Assembly (NCBI GenBank): GCA_002454505.1
Contig: DKJA01000035.1
Coordinates: forward strand, 1 to 23,129
Length of the DNA stretch: 23,129 nt
Origin: Oxalobacteraceae bacterium UBA6704
Lineage (GTDB): Bacteria > Pseudomonadota > Gammaproteobacteria > Burkholderiales > Burkholderiaceae_D
Direction of reading: 5' to 3'
In this document: positions 1-9,234 of the stretch, one piece after another
Position numbering within the stretch: position 1 is the first letter of the stretch
Layout: each line of letters begins with the position of its first letter
The notes under the pieces: model-generated
The model's database searches: none
The model's input: the letters and a program-made list of their open reading frames with translations, nothing else
What the model was told of the DNA's origin: nothing
Made by a program: the position numbers and the translations under genes

Positions 1-68
1 CCGAAGGCGGCGGCCCGCTGGCCGACGCCTTCGTCACCCTCGCCGAATCCGCCGCCGCCGAAGACTAA
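1..68 (+). pseudogene. Duplicate 3' end of the LysR gene (21 codons plus stop), likely assembly fold-back
   Basis: Reading from base 3, 21 codons and a TAA stop (66-68) encode exactly the C-terminus of the LysR regulator lying on the minus strand at 131-1027, ending in ESAAAED. The bases are a perfect reverse complement of 131-198. Either a second identical, convergent LysR gene begins left of the window, or the sequence is folded back on itself by assembly or library chimerism. The absence of any mismatch and the location at the very edge favour the artefact. It should not be counted as an independent gene. Confidence 0.6.
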
Positions 69-132
69 AAAATAGGGACAGACCCTGTTTTACAGGAAAT
101 TTCCTGTAAAACAGGGTCTGTCCCTATTTTTT
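67..132. terminator. Hairpin with A-run/T-run flanks downstream of the LysR gene
   Basis: This 66-bp perfect palindrome runs from AAAAAATAGGGACAG to its complement ending in TTTTTT, directly after the LysR stop codon (133-131, minus strand). A long GC-containing stem ending in a T-run in either direction could act as a bidirectional intrinsic terminator. The GGGACAG core resembles the dispersed GGGAC-type hairpin repeats elsewhere in this window, so it may be one of that family used as a terminator. The sequence left of the centre may be artefactual. Confidence 0.5.
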
Positions 133-1027
133 AGTCTTCGGCGGCGGCGGATTCGGCGAGGGTGACGAAGGCGTCGGCCAGCGGGCCGCCGCCTTCGGTG
201 CGGCGGGCGAGCAGCAGCGATGTGGTGGCGGCTGCGTCGGCCAGCGGGCGGTAGACGACGCCTTCCATGTGGATGCCTTCGAACGAGCTGGGCAGCACCG
301 AGATGCCGCAGCCGGCCGCGACGAGGCCGATGATCGTCGACGCTTCGCCCGCTTCCATCGCGATCTGCGGCGTGAAGCCGGCGGCGCGGCACAGCCGGAA
401 GATCTGCGGGTGGATGCCGGTGCCCGCATCCTTCGGGAACACGACGAAGGGATAGCCTTCCAGGTCCTTCACCATCACCGTGGCCTGCTGCGCCAGCGGC
501 GAATCGGCCGGCAGCACGAGCCGCAAGGGGTCGTGGCGCAGCGGTGTCAGCGTCACCGTGTCGGGAATCGCGTCCGACACCGAGCGCACGAAGCCCAGGT
601 CCAGCTCGCGCGCCTCCAGTTTCGCCAGCTGCGGCAGCGTGGCCATTTCATGGAACGTCAGCAGCACGCCGGGATACTGCTGGCGGTAACGCCGCACGAC
701 TTTCGCGAACAGCGGCGTGAACGGCGTGGAAAACGTGAAGCCCACCCGCAGTTCGCCCGCCTCGCCCCGGTGCGCGCGCCGCGCCGTTTCCTTGGCCTGT
801 TCCGACAGCGCCAGCACCCGCCGCGCATCGGCCAGGAACAGCTTGCCCGCTTCCGTCAGCAGCACGCGGCGCTTGTTGCGGTCGAACAGCTGCGCGCCCA
901 CCTCGTGCTCCAGCGCCTGGATCTGCTGGCTCAGTGGGGGCTGGCCGATGTGCAGCCGCTCGGCCGCGCGCGTAAAGCTCAGTTCCTCGGCAACGGCAAC
1001 GAAATACCGTAGATGACGCAATTCCAT
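131..1027 (-). CDS. LysR-family transcriptional regulator (YnfL-like)
   Basis: A 298-residue DNA-binding regulator of normal LysR length. Residues 1-60 form the winged helix-turn-helix (start MELRHLRYFVAVAEELSFTR, then the PPLSQQIQALE recognition helix). Residues about 90-290 form the periplasmic-binding-like effector domain, with the conserved stretch EASTIIGLVAAGCGISVLP. From memory the sequence resembles E. coli YnfL closely, and the gene is divergent from a YnfM-like exporter just as in E. coli, so it probably controls that exporter in response to a small molecule not identifiable here. The ATG at 1027 fits the family start exactly, although no good Shine-Dalgarno precedes it. A dyad lies 12 bp upstream in the shared intergenic region. 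The 3' end is repeated in inverted orientation at the window edge. Confidence 0.93.
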   Translation of the reverse strand: MELRHLRYFVAVAEELSFTRAAERLHIGQPPLSQQIQALEHEVGAQLFDRNKRRVLLTEAGKLFLADARRVLALSEQAKETARRAHRGEAGELRVGFTFSTPFTPLFAKVVRRYRQQYPGVLLTFHEMATLPQLAKLEARELDLGFVRSVSDAIPDTVTLTPLRHDPLRLVLPADSPLAQQATVMVKDLEGYPFVVFPKDAGTGIHPQIFRLCRAAGFTPQIAMEAGEASTIIGLVAAGCGISVLPSSFEGIHMEGVVYRPLADAAATTSLLLARRTEGGGPLADAFVTLAESAAAED

Positions 1028-1038
1028 GGTTATCTGTT

Positions 1039-1060
1039 TTAAGTATGGAAAACGCCTTAA
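1039..1060. promoter_or_regulatory. Candidate LysR operator (TTAAG-N12-CTTAA)
   Basis: An interrupted dyad, TTAAG (1039-1043) and CTTAA (1056-1060), lies between the divergent LysR and MFS genes. LysR regulators usually bind dyads with a T-N11-A core in this position. A weak -35-like TTGGAC follows at 1068-1073 with no convincing -10. The site argues that the MFS reading frame does not start at the upstream ATG at 1045, which lies inside the dyad. Confidence 0.4.
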
Positions 1061-1125
1061 ATATATATTGGACAGTAATACCGGGCAAGCCTAACATGGC
1101 CTTACTCTTTCCACTGCAGCACATC

Positions 1126-2334
1126 ATGCCCATCACCCCCGACAGCCCCGAATTCAAGCGCACCAACCGCGCGCTGTTCTTCGGCGGCTTTTCCTGTTTC
1201 GCCCTGTTGTATTGCGTGCAGCCGCTGATGCCGCTGCTGGCCCACCAGTTCGCCTTGAGCCCGGCGCAGAGCAGCCTGTCGCTGTCCGTCGCGACGGGTG
1301 CGCTGGCCGTGTCGCTGCTGGTGTCGTCGGCCATTTCCGACCGCATCGGCCGCAAGAACATGATGGTGGCCACGCTGTTCGTCACCGCGCTGATGACGCT
1401 CGTCTGCGCCGTTGCGCAAAACTATCCGCAACTGCTCGTCGCGCGTGCGCTGCTGGGCCTGGCGATGGGCGGCATGCCGGCCGTGGCGATGGCTTACCTC
1501 AGCGAAGAGATCGCGCCGCAGTCGCTGGGCCTGTCGATGGGGCTGTACATCAGCGGCAGCGCGTTCGGCGGCATGCTGGGCCGGGTGCTGACGTCGGTCG
1601 TCTCCGATTTCCTCAACTGGCGCGTGGCGCTGGCAGCGATGGGCGTGGCCGGCCTGCTGGCCGCGGCGGAGTTCTGGCGCAGCCTGCCCGCCTCGCGCAA
1701 CTTCCACCCGACGACGGGCGGCTTTGCCGGCCTGCACGGCGGCCTGCGCAAGCACTTCGGCGACGAGGGCCTGCCGTGGCTGTTCGCGCTGGCGTTCCTG
1801 CTGATGGGCTGCTTCGTCAGCGCCTACAATTTCATCGGCTTCCGGCTGCTGGGTGCGCCGTTTTCGCTGCGCCAGAGCCTCGTCGGCGGCATTTCGTTCC
1901 TGTATTTGCTGGGCATCTTCAGCTCCGTGTGGGCAGGCCGGATGGCCGACCGGCTGGGCCGCCGCCACGTGCTGTGGGCCGTGCTCGGCGTCATGTTCAC
2001 GGGCCTGCTGCTGACGCTGGCGAACAACCTCGTCGCCATCGTGGCCGGCATGGCGCTGTTCACGTTCGGCTTCTTCGCGTCGCACTCGATTGCCAGCAGC
2101 TGGGTGGGCCGCCGCGCCAGCGCGCCGCAGGCGCTGGCCTCGGCGCTGTACCTGTTCTTCTACTACCTGGGTTCGAGCCTCGTCGGCTGGCTGTGCGGCG
2201 TGCTGTGGGCCCACGGCGGCTGGAACGGCGTCGTCGCGCTGCTCGGCACCTTGCTGGGCGGTGCCGTGCTGATCGCGCTGCGGCTGCGCGGGCTGGCGCC
2301 GCTGCCGGTGGCACTGAAAGCCCAACCGGCATGA
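1126..2334 (+). CDS. MFS transporter, YnfM-like exporter
   Basis: A 402-residue inner-membrane major facilitator protein with about 12 hydrophobic segments. The family loop motif occurs in both halves, as SDRIGRKNMM after TM2 and ADRLGRRHVL in the second half. The stretch LLYCVQPLMPLLAHQF and the YLSEEIAPQSLGLSMGLYIS region match E. coli YnfM as I remember it. The substrate is unknown; by family it is probably proton-driven efflux of a small organic molecule. In-frame ATGs exist at 1045 and 1096, but the ATG at 1126 (MPITPDSPEFKRTNRALFF) fits the family N-terminus and leaves room for the operator; the exact start is uncertain. The divergent LysR regulator is the likely controller. Confidence 0.9.
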   Translation: MPITPDSPEFKRTNRALFFGGFSCFALLYCVQPLMPLLAHQFALSPAQSSLSLSVATGALAVSLLVSSAISDRIGRKNMMVATLFVTALMTLVCAVAQNYPQLLVARALLGLAMGGMPAVAMAYLSEEIAPQSLGLSMGLYISGSAFGGMLGRVLTSVVSDFLNWRVALAAMGVAGLLAAAEFWRSLPASRNFHPTTGGFAGLHGGLRKHFGDEGLPWLFALAFLLMGCFVSAYNFIGFRLLGAPFSLRQSLVGGISFLYLLGIFSSVWAGRMADRLGRRHVLWAVLGVMFTGLLLTLANNLVAIVAGMALFTFGFFASHSIASSWVGRRASAPQALASALYLFFYYLGSSLVGWLCGVLWAHGGWNGVVALLGTLLGGAVLIALRLRGLAPLPVALKAQPA

Positions 2335-2338
2335 ACGT

Positions 2339-2367
2339 TGAGCCTGCTCAAGCGATTGGCAGGCTCA
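2339..2367 (+). other. Small hairpin after the MFS stop codon
   Basis: TGAGCCTG (2339-2346) and CAGGCTCA (2360-2367) form a perfect 8-bp stem with a 13-nt loop, starting 4 bases after the MFS stop. No T-run follows, so it is at best a weak or Rho-assisted terminator or an mRNA 3'-end stabiliser. Confidence 0.35.
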
Positions 2368-2428
2368 GGAAACCTTCCGGCCGCACCTCCCTCCAAGCAT
2401 CATCGCGTGCCAAAACAGGGAGGATGCC

Positions 2429-2755
2429 ATGTTGGGAGAGCAAGAAATCCGCAGCCGCCTCAGCAGCATCCAGCTGGCCGTCGGCCAGGCGGCGCAGGCG
2501 CTGTCGGCCGAGCGCAACCTGCCCGGCGAGCTGCGCGACTACATCCAGAAGCTGGACCGCCAGTCCGACCGCATCTCCGAGATCCTCGCGCTGCGCGACC
2601 CGCTGCGCATCGTCAAGCTGATCGACGACATGGAACTGCTGGGCTCCCGCGCGCGCCGCGTGTGCACCAGCGGGCTGCAGCTGTCGGGCCAGATGAAATC
2701 CGCGGTGAACCGCATGCACAACGAGCTGTTCGACTTCAAGCAGCGCCTGCACTAG
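2429..2755 (+). CDS. Conserved-looking small helical protein, function unknown
   Basis: A 108-residue soluble protein that I do not recognise. It has no signal peptide or membrane segment. It is rich in Leu, Arg, Glu and Gln with heptad-like spacing (for example LSSIQLAVGQAAQALSAE and LRDYIQKLDRQSDRISEI), so it is probably almost entirely alpha-helical and may form a coiled coil. It has a single Cys, in RRVCTSG. A strong Shine-Dalgarno AGGGAGG (2417-2423) sits 5 bases before the ATG, and an intrinsic terminator follows at 2810-2855, so it looks like a real single-gene transcription unit. An overlapping frame (2338-2802) is also open but has no RBS and a Pro/Ala/Arg-rich composition typical of a shadow frame. 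Confidence 0.75.
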   Translation: MLGEQEIRSRLSSIQLAVGQAAQALSAERNLPGELRDYIQKLDRQSDRISEILALRDPLRIVKLIDDMELLGSRARRVCTSGLQLSGQMKSAVNRMHNELFDFKQRLH

Positions 2756-2809
2756 ATTACCTCCTGGGCCCGGCTGCGCCGAAACCCTGGCGGCGCCGCT
2801 GACGCTCTT

Positions 2810-2855
2810 CTGGCTTGCCCCGGTCCACCAGCGAGGCCGGGGCAGCCAGCTTTTT
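2810..2855 (+). terminator. Intrinsic terminator of the small helical-protein gene
   Basis: CTGGCTTGCCCCGG (2810-2823) pairs with CCGGGGCAGCCAG (2837-2849) with one bulged T, followed by C and TTTTT (2851-2855). It lies 55 bp after the + strand gene and ends 4 bp before the convergent CoA-transferase stop. On the minus strand no T-run follows the stem, so it serves mainly the + strand. Confidence 0.75.
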
Positions 2856-2858
2856 GCC

Positions 2859-4094
2859 CTACAAGATGCCCTTGTCGCGCAACGCCGCCACCTCGTCCGC
2901 GCTGCGTCCCAGCAGGCCTTGCAGCACGTCGTCCGTATGCTGGCCCAAGGTCGGCGGCGCGGTGCGCACGTCGGCCGGCGTTTCGGACAGCCGCATCGGG
3001 CTGCGCACCAGCTTCGTGCTGCCGGCCGTCGGGTGGGGCACGTCGACGACGATGCCCCGCGCCTGCACCTGCTCGTTGCGGAACACGTCGTCCAGCCCGT
3101 TGATCGGGCCGCACGGCACGCCCACCGCTTCCAGTTGCGCGATCCATTCGTCGCGCGTTCTGGTGAGGACCATGGCGGCCAGCAGCGGCACCAGCACGTC
3201 GCGGTTCTGCACGCGCAGCGGATTGGTCGTGAAGCGGGGATCGGCCGCCAGTTCCGGCCGGCCGCCCGCCTCGACGAATTTGACGTACTGGCCATCGTTG
3301 CCGGTGGCGACGATGAGGTGGCCGTCGGCGCAGGCAAACGTCTGGTAGGGCACGATGTTCGGGTGGGCGTTGCCCCAACGCTTGGGTGTCTTGCCGCTGC
3401 TCAGGTAATTGCTGCCCATATTCGCCAGCATGGCCACCTGCACGTCCAGCAGCGCCATGTCGATGTACTGGCCCTCTCCGGTGCGGTCGCGGTGGGTGAG
3501 GGCGGCCAGGATGGCGATCGTCGCGTACATGCCCGTCATCAGGTCGGTCAGCGCCACGCCGGCCTTTTGCGGACCGCCGCCCGGCAAATCGTCGCGCTCG
3601 CCGGTGACCGACATCAGCCCGCCCATGCCCTGGATCAGGAAGTCGTAGCCGGCGCGGTGCGCATACGGGCCATCCTGGCCGAAACCGGTGACGGAGCAGT
3701 AGACGATGTCCGGCTTGATTTCCCGCAGCGACGCGTAATCGAGGCCATAGCGCTTCAGCTGGCCGACCTTGTAGTTCTCCAGCACGACATCGGAGCGCAG
3801 CACCAGCTCGCGAATCAGCGCCTGGCCTTCCTGCGTCGAGATGTCCACCGTGACGGAGCGCTTGTTGCGGTTCGCCGCCAGATAGTAAGCCGCTTCGCGG
3901 GTATCGCGCCCTTCGGCATCTTTCGCATAGGGCGGGCCCCAGGCGCGCGTGTCGTCGCCGCTGCCGGGCCGCTCGATCTTGATCACGTCGGCGCCCAGGT
4001 CGGCCAGGTTCTGCGAGCACCACGGGCCGGCCAGCACGCGCGACAGGTCCAGCACGCGGATGTGGCCCAGCGCGCCCTTGTTCGTTGTTGCCAT
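2859..4094 (-). CDS. CaiB/BaiF (class III) CoA-transferase
   Basis: A 411-residue cytoplasmic enzyme of the formyl-CoA transferase / CaiB family, moving CoA between carboxylic acids through a covalent aspartyl-CoA intermediate. Family features are HIRVLDLSRVLAGPWCSQ at the N-terminus, LGADVIKIERPGSGDDTR, the NRNKRS segment, ENYKVGQLKRYGLDY, and the likely catalytic Asp184 in GVALTDLMTGMY. The substrate pair cannot be read from sequence. The start at 4094 has a purine-rich RBS (AAGAAGAGACG) directly before ATG. An in-frame ATG at 4160 would overlap the divergent gene's start codon and add 22 atypical residues, so I rejected it. The divergent neighbour is a glycerophosphodiesterase 64 bp away; no acyl-CoA pathway partner is adjacent. 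Confidence 0.93.
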   Translation of the reverse strand: MATTNKGALGHIRVLDLSRVLAGPWCSQNLADLGADVIKIERPGSGDDTRAWGPPYAKDAEGRDTREAAYYLAANRNKRSVTVDISTQEGQALIRELVLRSDVVLENYKVGQLKRYGLDYASLREIKPDIVYCSVTGFGQDGPYAHRAGYDFLIQGMGGLMSVTGERDDLPGGGPQKAGVALTDLMTGMYATIAILAALTHRDRTGEGQYIDMALLDVQVAMLANMGSNYLSSGKTPKRWGNAHPNIVPYQTFACADGHLIVATGNDGQYVKFVEAGGRPELAADPRFTTNPLRVQNRDVLVPLLAAMVLTRTRDEWIAQLEAVGVPCGPINGLDDVFRNEQVQARGIVVDVPHPTAGSTKLVRSPMRLSETPADVRTAPPTLGQHTDDVLQGLLGRSADEVAALRDKGIL

Positions 4095-4158
4095 CGTCTC
4101 TTCTTTCTTATTCGGGAGGCCATAGCTTAGCGCATCGGCCCGTGCTAAGGTTTCGCTC

Positions 4159-4911
4159 ATGTGGCCCTATCCAACCATGATTGCGCACCGCGGCGGCGGC
4201 AGTACCGCCCCGGAAAATACCCTTGCCGCCCTCGAAGCGGGGCTGCGCCACGGCTACCGGGCCGTGGAATTCGACGTGATGCTGTCCCGCGACGGCATCG
4301 GCGTCGTCATGCACGATCCGGATTTCGGCCGCACGGTGCCGGGCACCGGCACCATCGCGGGAACGGATGTCGCCGATCTTGCGAAGCTCGATGCCGGCAG
4401 CTGGTTCTCGGCCGATTTCGCCGGCGAGCCGGTGCCGCTGTTCGTGGCGTTCGCCGAGTGGTGCAAGGCCCACGGCACGTGGATGAACGTCGAGATCAAG
4501 CCGGCACCGGGCCACGACACGGCCACCGGCCGCTGGGTCGCCGAGACGGTGCGCACGCTGTTTGCCGACGAGAGCGATGCGGCCAGGTTGCCATTATTGT
4601 CATCGTTCAGTGCCGAAGCGCTGCGGGCCGCCCGGTCCGCCGCCCCCGAACTGCCACGCGCGATCGCCTTCGAAGGATTGCCGGACGACTGGGAGCAACA
4701 GGCCCGCGAACTGGGCGTGCTGTCCGTCCACGTCGATCACAAGTTGCTGACGCCGGCGCTGGCGCAGGCCGTCAAGGCGGCCGGTTTCGGCCTGTTCTGC
4801 TATACGGTCAACGATTCCGAGCGCGTGCGCACCTTGCTTTCCTGGGGCGTCGACGCCATCTGTACGGACCGGATCGACCTGCTGGCCGCCGACTTTTCCC
4901 CATTCCCATAA
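4159..4911 (+). CDS. ugpQ: Glycerophosphodiester phosphodiesterase
   Basis: A 250-residue cytoplasmic GDPD with a TIM-barrel fold that hydrolyses glycerophosphodiesters (such as glycerophosphocholine or glycerophosphoethanolamine) to glycerol-3-phosphate and an alcohol. Catalytic and metal residues are visible: His10-Arg11 in IAHRGG, Glu37 and Asp39 in VEFDVML, His52 in VVMHDPDF, and the glutamate of MNVEIKP. There is no signal peptide, which fits the cytosolic UgpQ type rather than periplasmic GlpQ. The start MWPYPTMIAHRGG is the usual form; a TAAGG lies about 9 bases upstream. No ugp ABC transporter genes are adjacent. The stop codon abuts the -10 box proposed for alaS. Confidence 0.92.
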   Translation: MWPYPTMIAHRGGGSTAPENTLAALEAGLRHGYRAVEFDVMLSRDGIGVVMHDPDFGRTVPGTGTIAGTDVADLAKLDAGSWFSADFAGEPVPLFVAFAEWCKAHGTWMNVEIKPAPGHDTATGRWVAETVRTLFADESDAARLPLLSSFSAEALRAARSAAPELPRAIAFEGLPDDWEQQARELGVLSVHVDHKLLTPALAQAVKAAGFGLFCYTVNDSERVRTLLSWGVDAICTDRIDLLAADFSPFP

Positions 4912-4913
4912 CG

Positions 4914-4919
4914 TATAAT
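4914..4919 (+). promoter_or_regulatory. Probable alaS promoter -10 box (TATAAT)
   Basis: A consensus TATAAT begins 3 bases after the ugpQ stop and about 70 bp before alaS. No convincing -35 is visible within 15-19 bp upstream, where the sequence is still ugpQ coding. Consensus identity and location make it the best candidate for the alaS start of transcription. Confidence 0.55.
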
Positions 4920-4987
4920 CGTCGTTTTGCCAAATTCAGCCAGGGCGTGTGCGCCTCCGGCATTCAGTCTGAACCTAGCCAATCCAC

Positions 4988-7597
<2,610 letters not shown>

Positions 7598-7614
7598 GCA
7601 TTTCGCGGCTCAAA

Positions 7615-7642
7615 CAAAAAAGCGGCTTCGGCCGCTTTTTTT
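7615..7642 (+). terminator. Intrinsic terminator of alaS
   Basis: AAAAAAGCGGC, loop TTCG, then GCCGCTTTTTTT (7631-7642): a stable stem capped by a UUCG-type tetraloop and followed by a 7-base T-run. Confidence 0.93.
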
Positions 7643-7654
7643 GTGGCGCGGCGC

Positions 7655-7774
7655 TGGGGACTGTCCCGGAACGGGCCTGTCCCCGGGGTTGTTCTTGACT
7701 TTGCGGGCGTGCGTACAAACGTCAACCCCGGAAACAGCCGGATCGCCGTACCGCCCCTGCAGGGACAGTCCCCA
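7655..7774. repeat. MITE/REPIN-like element, copy 1 (120 bp, 13-bp inverted ends)
   Basis: The ends are perfect 13-bp inverted repeats, TGGGGACTGTCCC (7655-7667) and GGGACAGTCCCCA (7762-7774). Inside are CTGTCCCCGGGGTTGTTCTTGAC (7678-7700) and CAACCCCGGAAACAGCCGG (7723-7741). The right half (about 7731-7778) matches the reverse complement of 22941-22988 with about 4 mismatches, and CCCCGGGGTTGTTCTT also recurs there. No credible protein is encoded; a 114-codon open frame over it is low-complexity and has no RBS. No target-site duplication is visible; the flanks GGCGC/GCGCC are inverted, not direct. Confidence 0.8.
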
Positions 7775-7784
7775 CCCCGGTGCG

Positions 7785-8001
7785 CCTGCTGCACTGCATT
7801 GAAGCATTGTTTTTATAAGGCACTTGGGCGTACACTTGCGCCTTCGCGTCCGGGACGCGGAAAAAACGTGGCTTGTGTTAACTTACATGAACTTCACGTT
7901 GCAAAAATGCAACGAGGTATGATCTCTTTTGGTGCAGTGCGTCACGCCCGGTATTTTGGAGTAGACTGGCGCAACTCAGCACAATAATTGGTGAGAATTT
8001 G
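7785..8001 (+). promoter_or_regulatory. tusA upstream region: palindromes and candidate promoter
   Basis: The alaS-tusA gap (7598-8001, about 400 bp) holds the alaS terminator, repeat copy 1, and this leader. The leader contains the palindrome CGCGTCC-G-GGACGCG (7845-7859), the dyad GTTGCA-AAAA-TGCAAC (7898-7913), a TATGAT (7918-7923), and a plausible sigma70 promoter TTGGTG (7929-7934), 17-bp spacer, TATTTT (7952-7957). The last would place the transcript start near 7964, about 38 bp before tusA. The palindromes could be operators or RNA hairpins. I see no protein gene here. Confidence 0.45.
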
Positions 8002-8259
8002 ATGAGCGAAACTTTACTCGAAACCGTAACCATGGAATTTCACAAGGAACTCGATGCACGGGGCCTGAACTGCCCGCTGCCGATCCTGAAGGCGAAAAAG
8101 GCGTTGGCCGAGCTGGAGAGTGGTCAGATCCTGCGCATCATGGCAACCGATCCCGGTTCCGTGCGCGACTTCCAGGCGTTCGCCAAGCAGACCGGCAACC
8201 CGCTGCTGTCGCATATCCAGCAGGGCGCTGAATTCACTTTTTTGATGCAACGCAAGTAA
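8002..8259 (+). CDS. tusA: TusA-family sulfurtransferase
   Basis: An 85-residue cytoplasmic sulfur-carrier protein. The family signature is complete: LDARGLNCPLPILKAKKAL with the CPxP motif, whose Cys24 carries the persulfide, then a GQILRIMATDPGSVRDF region typical of the TusA fold. The role by family is relay of sulfur for tRNA 2-thiouridine or for cofactor and sulfur metabolism; no tus or dsr partners are adjacent, so the exact acceptor is open. The RBS GGTGAG (7990-7995) is 6 bases before ATG 8002. A TTG just upstream is in frame but needless, and a later ATG at 8032 is possible. It is a single-gene unit with a strong terminator. Confidence 0.93.
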   Translation: MSETLLETVTMEFHKELDARGLNCPLPILKAKKALAELESGQILRIMATDPGSVRDFQAFAKQTGNPLLSHIQQGAEFTFLMQRK

Positions 8260-8308
8260 ACCACGTGGCGGCGAGCGCGCTTTTCGCGCTGCCGCAAACG
8301 GTGGACAG

Positions 8309-8350
8309 ACAAAAGACAGTTTCCGGCAACGGCACTGTCTTTTGTTTTTT
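8309..8350 (+). terminator. Intrinsic terminator of tusA
   Basis: ACAAAAGACAGT (8309-8320) and ACTGTCTTTTGT (8334-8345) form a perfect 12-bp stem with a 13-nt loop, followed by TTTTT. Confidence 0.93.
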
Positions 8351-8372
8351 AGAGGCCGCCGTCTAGCTGGAA

Positions 8373-8423
8373 ATCGTACGATCGTGCTTTAATTCTGTGC
8401 CGCGCTAGAAATTCTCTTATAAT
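8373..8423 (+). promoter_or_regulatory. etf operon promoter region: TATAAT and upstream palindrome
   Basis: A consensus -10 TATAAT lies at 8418-8423, 40 bp before etfB. No strong -35 is seen (TTCTGT at 8393-8398 has a long 19-bp spacer). A perfect 10-bp palindrome ATCGTACGAT (8373-8382) lies about 36 bp upstream of the -10, where an activator or repressor could bind. It does not match the fatty-acid regulator motifs I know. Confidence 0.5.
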
Positions 8424-8462
8424 CTAGCCCACATTTCACTACACTTTTCCCAAAGGCATCCC

Positions 8463-9212
8463 ATGAAAGTCCTGGTACCTGTCAAACGCGTGGTCGACTA
8501 CAACGTCAAGGTGCGCGTGAAGTCCGACGGCACTGGCGTCGATATCGCCAACGTCAAAATGTCGATGAATCCGTTCGACGAAATCGCGCTGGAAGAAGCG
8601 ACCCGCCTGAAGGAATCGGGCAAGGTGACCGAAGTGGTGGCCGTGTCGGCCGGCGTGACGCAGGCACAGGAAACGCTGCGCACGGGCATGGCGATCGGTG
8701 CCGACCGCGGCATCCTGATCGAAACGACGACCGAGCTGGAGCCGCTGGGCGTGGCCAAGCTGCTCAAGGCCGTGGCCGACAAGGAACAGCCGCAGCTGAT
8801 CATCCTGGGCAAGCAGGCGATCGACGACGACTCCAACCAGACGGGCCAGATGCTGGCGGCGCTGCTGGGCTGGCCGCAGGCGACGTTCGCATCGAAAGTG
8901 GTGCTGGAAGACGGTAAAGTCACCGTCACCCGCGAAGTCGATGGCGGCCTGGAAACCGTCGCCCTGACGCTGCCGGCAATCATCACCACCGACCTGCGCC
9001 TGAACGAGCCGCGCTACGTGACGCTGCCGAACATCATGAAGGCCAAGAAAAAGCCGCTGGACATCGTCAAGCCGGAAGACCTGGGTGTCGACGTGACGCC
9101 GCGCCTGAAGACGCTGAAGGTCGCCGAGCCGGCCAAGCGCTCCGCCGGCATCAAGGTGCCGGACGTCGCGACGCTGGTGCAGAAGCTGCGCACCGAAGCC
9201 AAAGTCATCTAA
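8463..9212 (+). CDS. etfB: Electron transfer flavoprotein subunit beta
   Basis: A 249-residue subunit of the soluble ETF heterodimer that takes electrons from acyl-CoA dehydrogenases and passes them to ETF:quinone oxidoreductase. It begins MKVLVPVKRVVDYNVKVRVK. It carries the AMP-binding core (VAVSAGVTQAQETLRTGMAIGADRGILI) and the ETF-beta signature TDLRLNEPRYVTLPNIMKAK around residues 180-200, which includes the partner-recognition loop. Length is standard. It is the first gene of etfB-etfA-acyl-CoA dehydrogenase, 22 bp before etfA. AAAGG precedes the ATG at 8463. Confidence 0.97.
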   Translation: MKVLVPVKRVVDYNVKVRVKSDGTGVDIANVKMSMNPFDEIALEEATRLKESGKVTEVVAVSAGVTQAQETLRTGMAIGADRGILIETTTELEPLGVAKLLKAVADKEQPQLIILGKQAIDDDSNQTGQMLAALLGWPQATFASKVVLEDGKVTVTREVDGGLETVALTLPAIITTDLRLNEPRYVTLPNIMKAKKKPLDIVKPEDLGVDVTPRLKTLKVAEPAKRSAGIKVPDVATLVQKLRTEAKVI

Positions 9213-9234
9213 TACAGAATCCAGGAAAAACATC

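Larger units (their letters stand above)
1..198. repeat. Perfect 198-bp palindrome (99-bp arms, no spacer)
   Basis: Base i pairs with base 199-i over the whole stretch; the centre is the GGAAATTTCC between 99 and 100. The inner part (67-132) is an intergenic palindrome containing GGGACAGACCCTG and its complement. The outer 66 bp of each arm is LysR coding sequence. A natural genomic hairpin is plausible for the inner 66 bp. Extension into coding sequence on both sides suggests a fold-back at a contig end. Confidence 0.95.

Noticed and set aside
1..198. Hairpin telomere of a linear replicon
   Set aside because: The arms include the end of a normal gene and the window carries core chromosomal genes of a group with circular chromosomes; an assembly fold-back is simpler.
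7655..7774. Insertion sequence with transposase
   Set aside because: Only 120 bp, no transposase frame and no target-site duplication.
7643..7987. 114-codon open frame in the alaS-tusA gap
   Set aside because: It runs through the repeat element, lacks an RBS, and shows no family resemblance.
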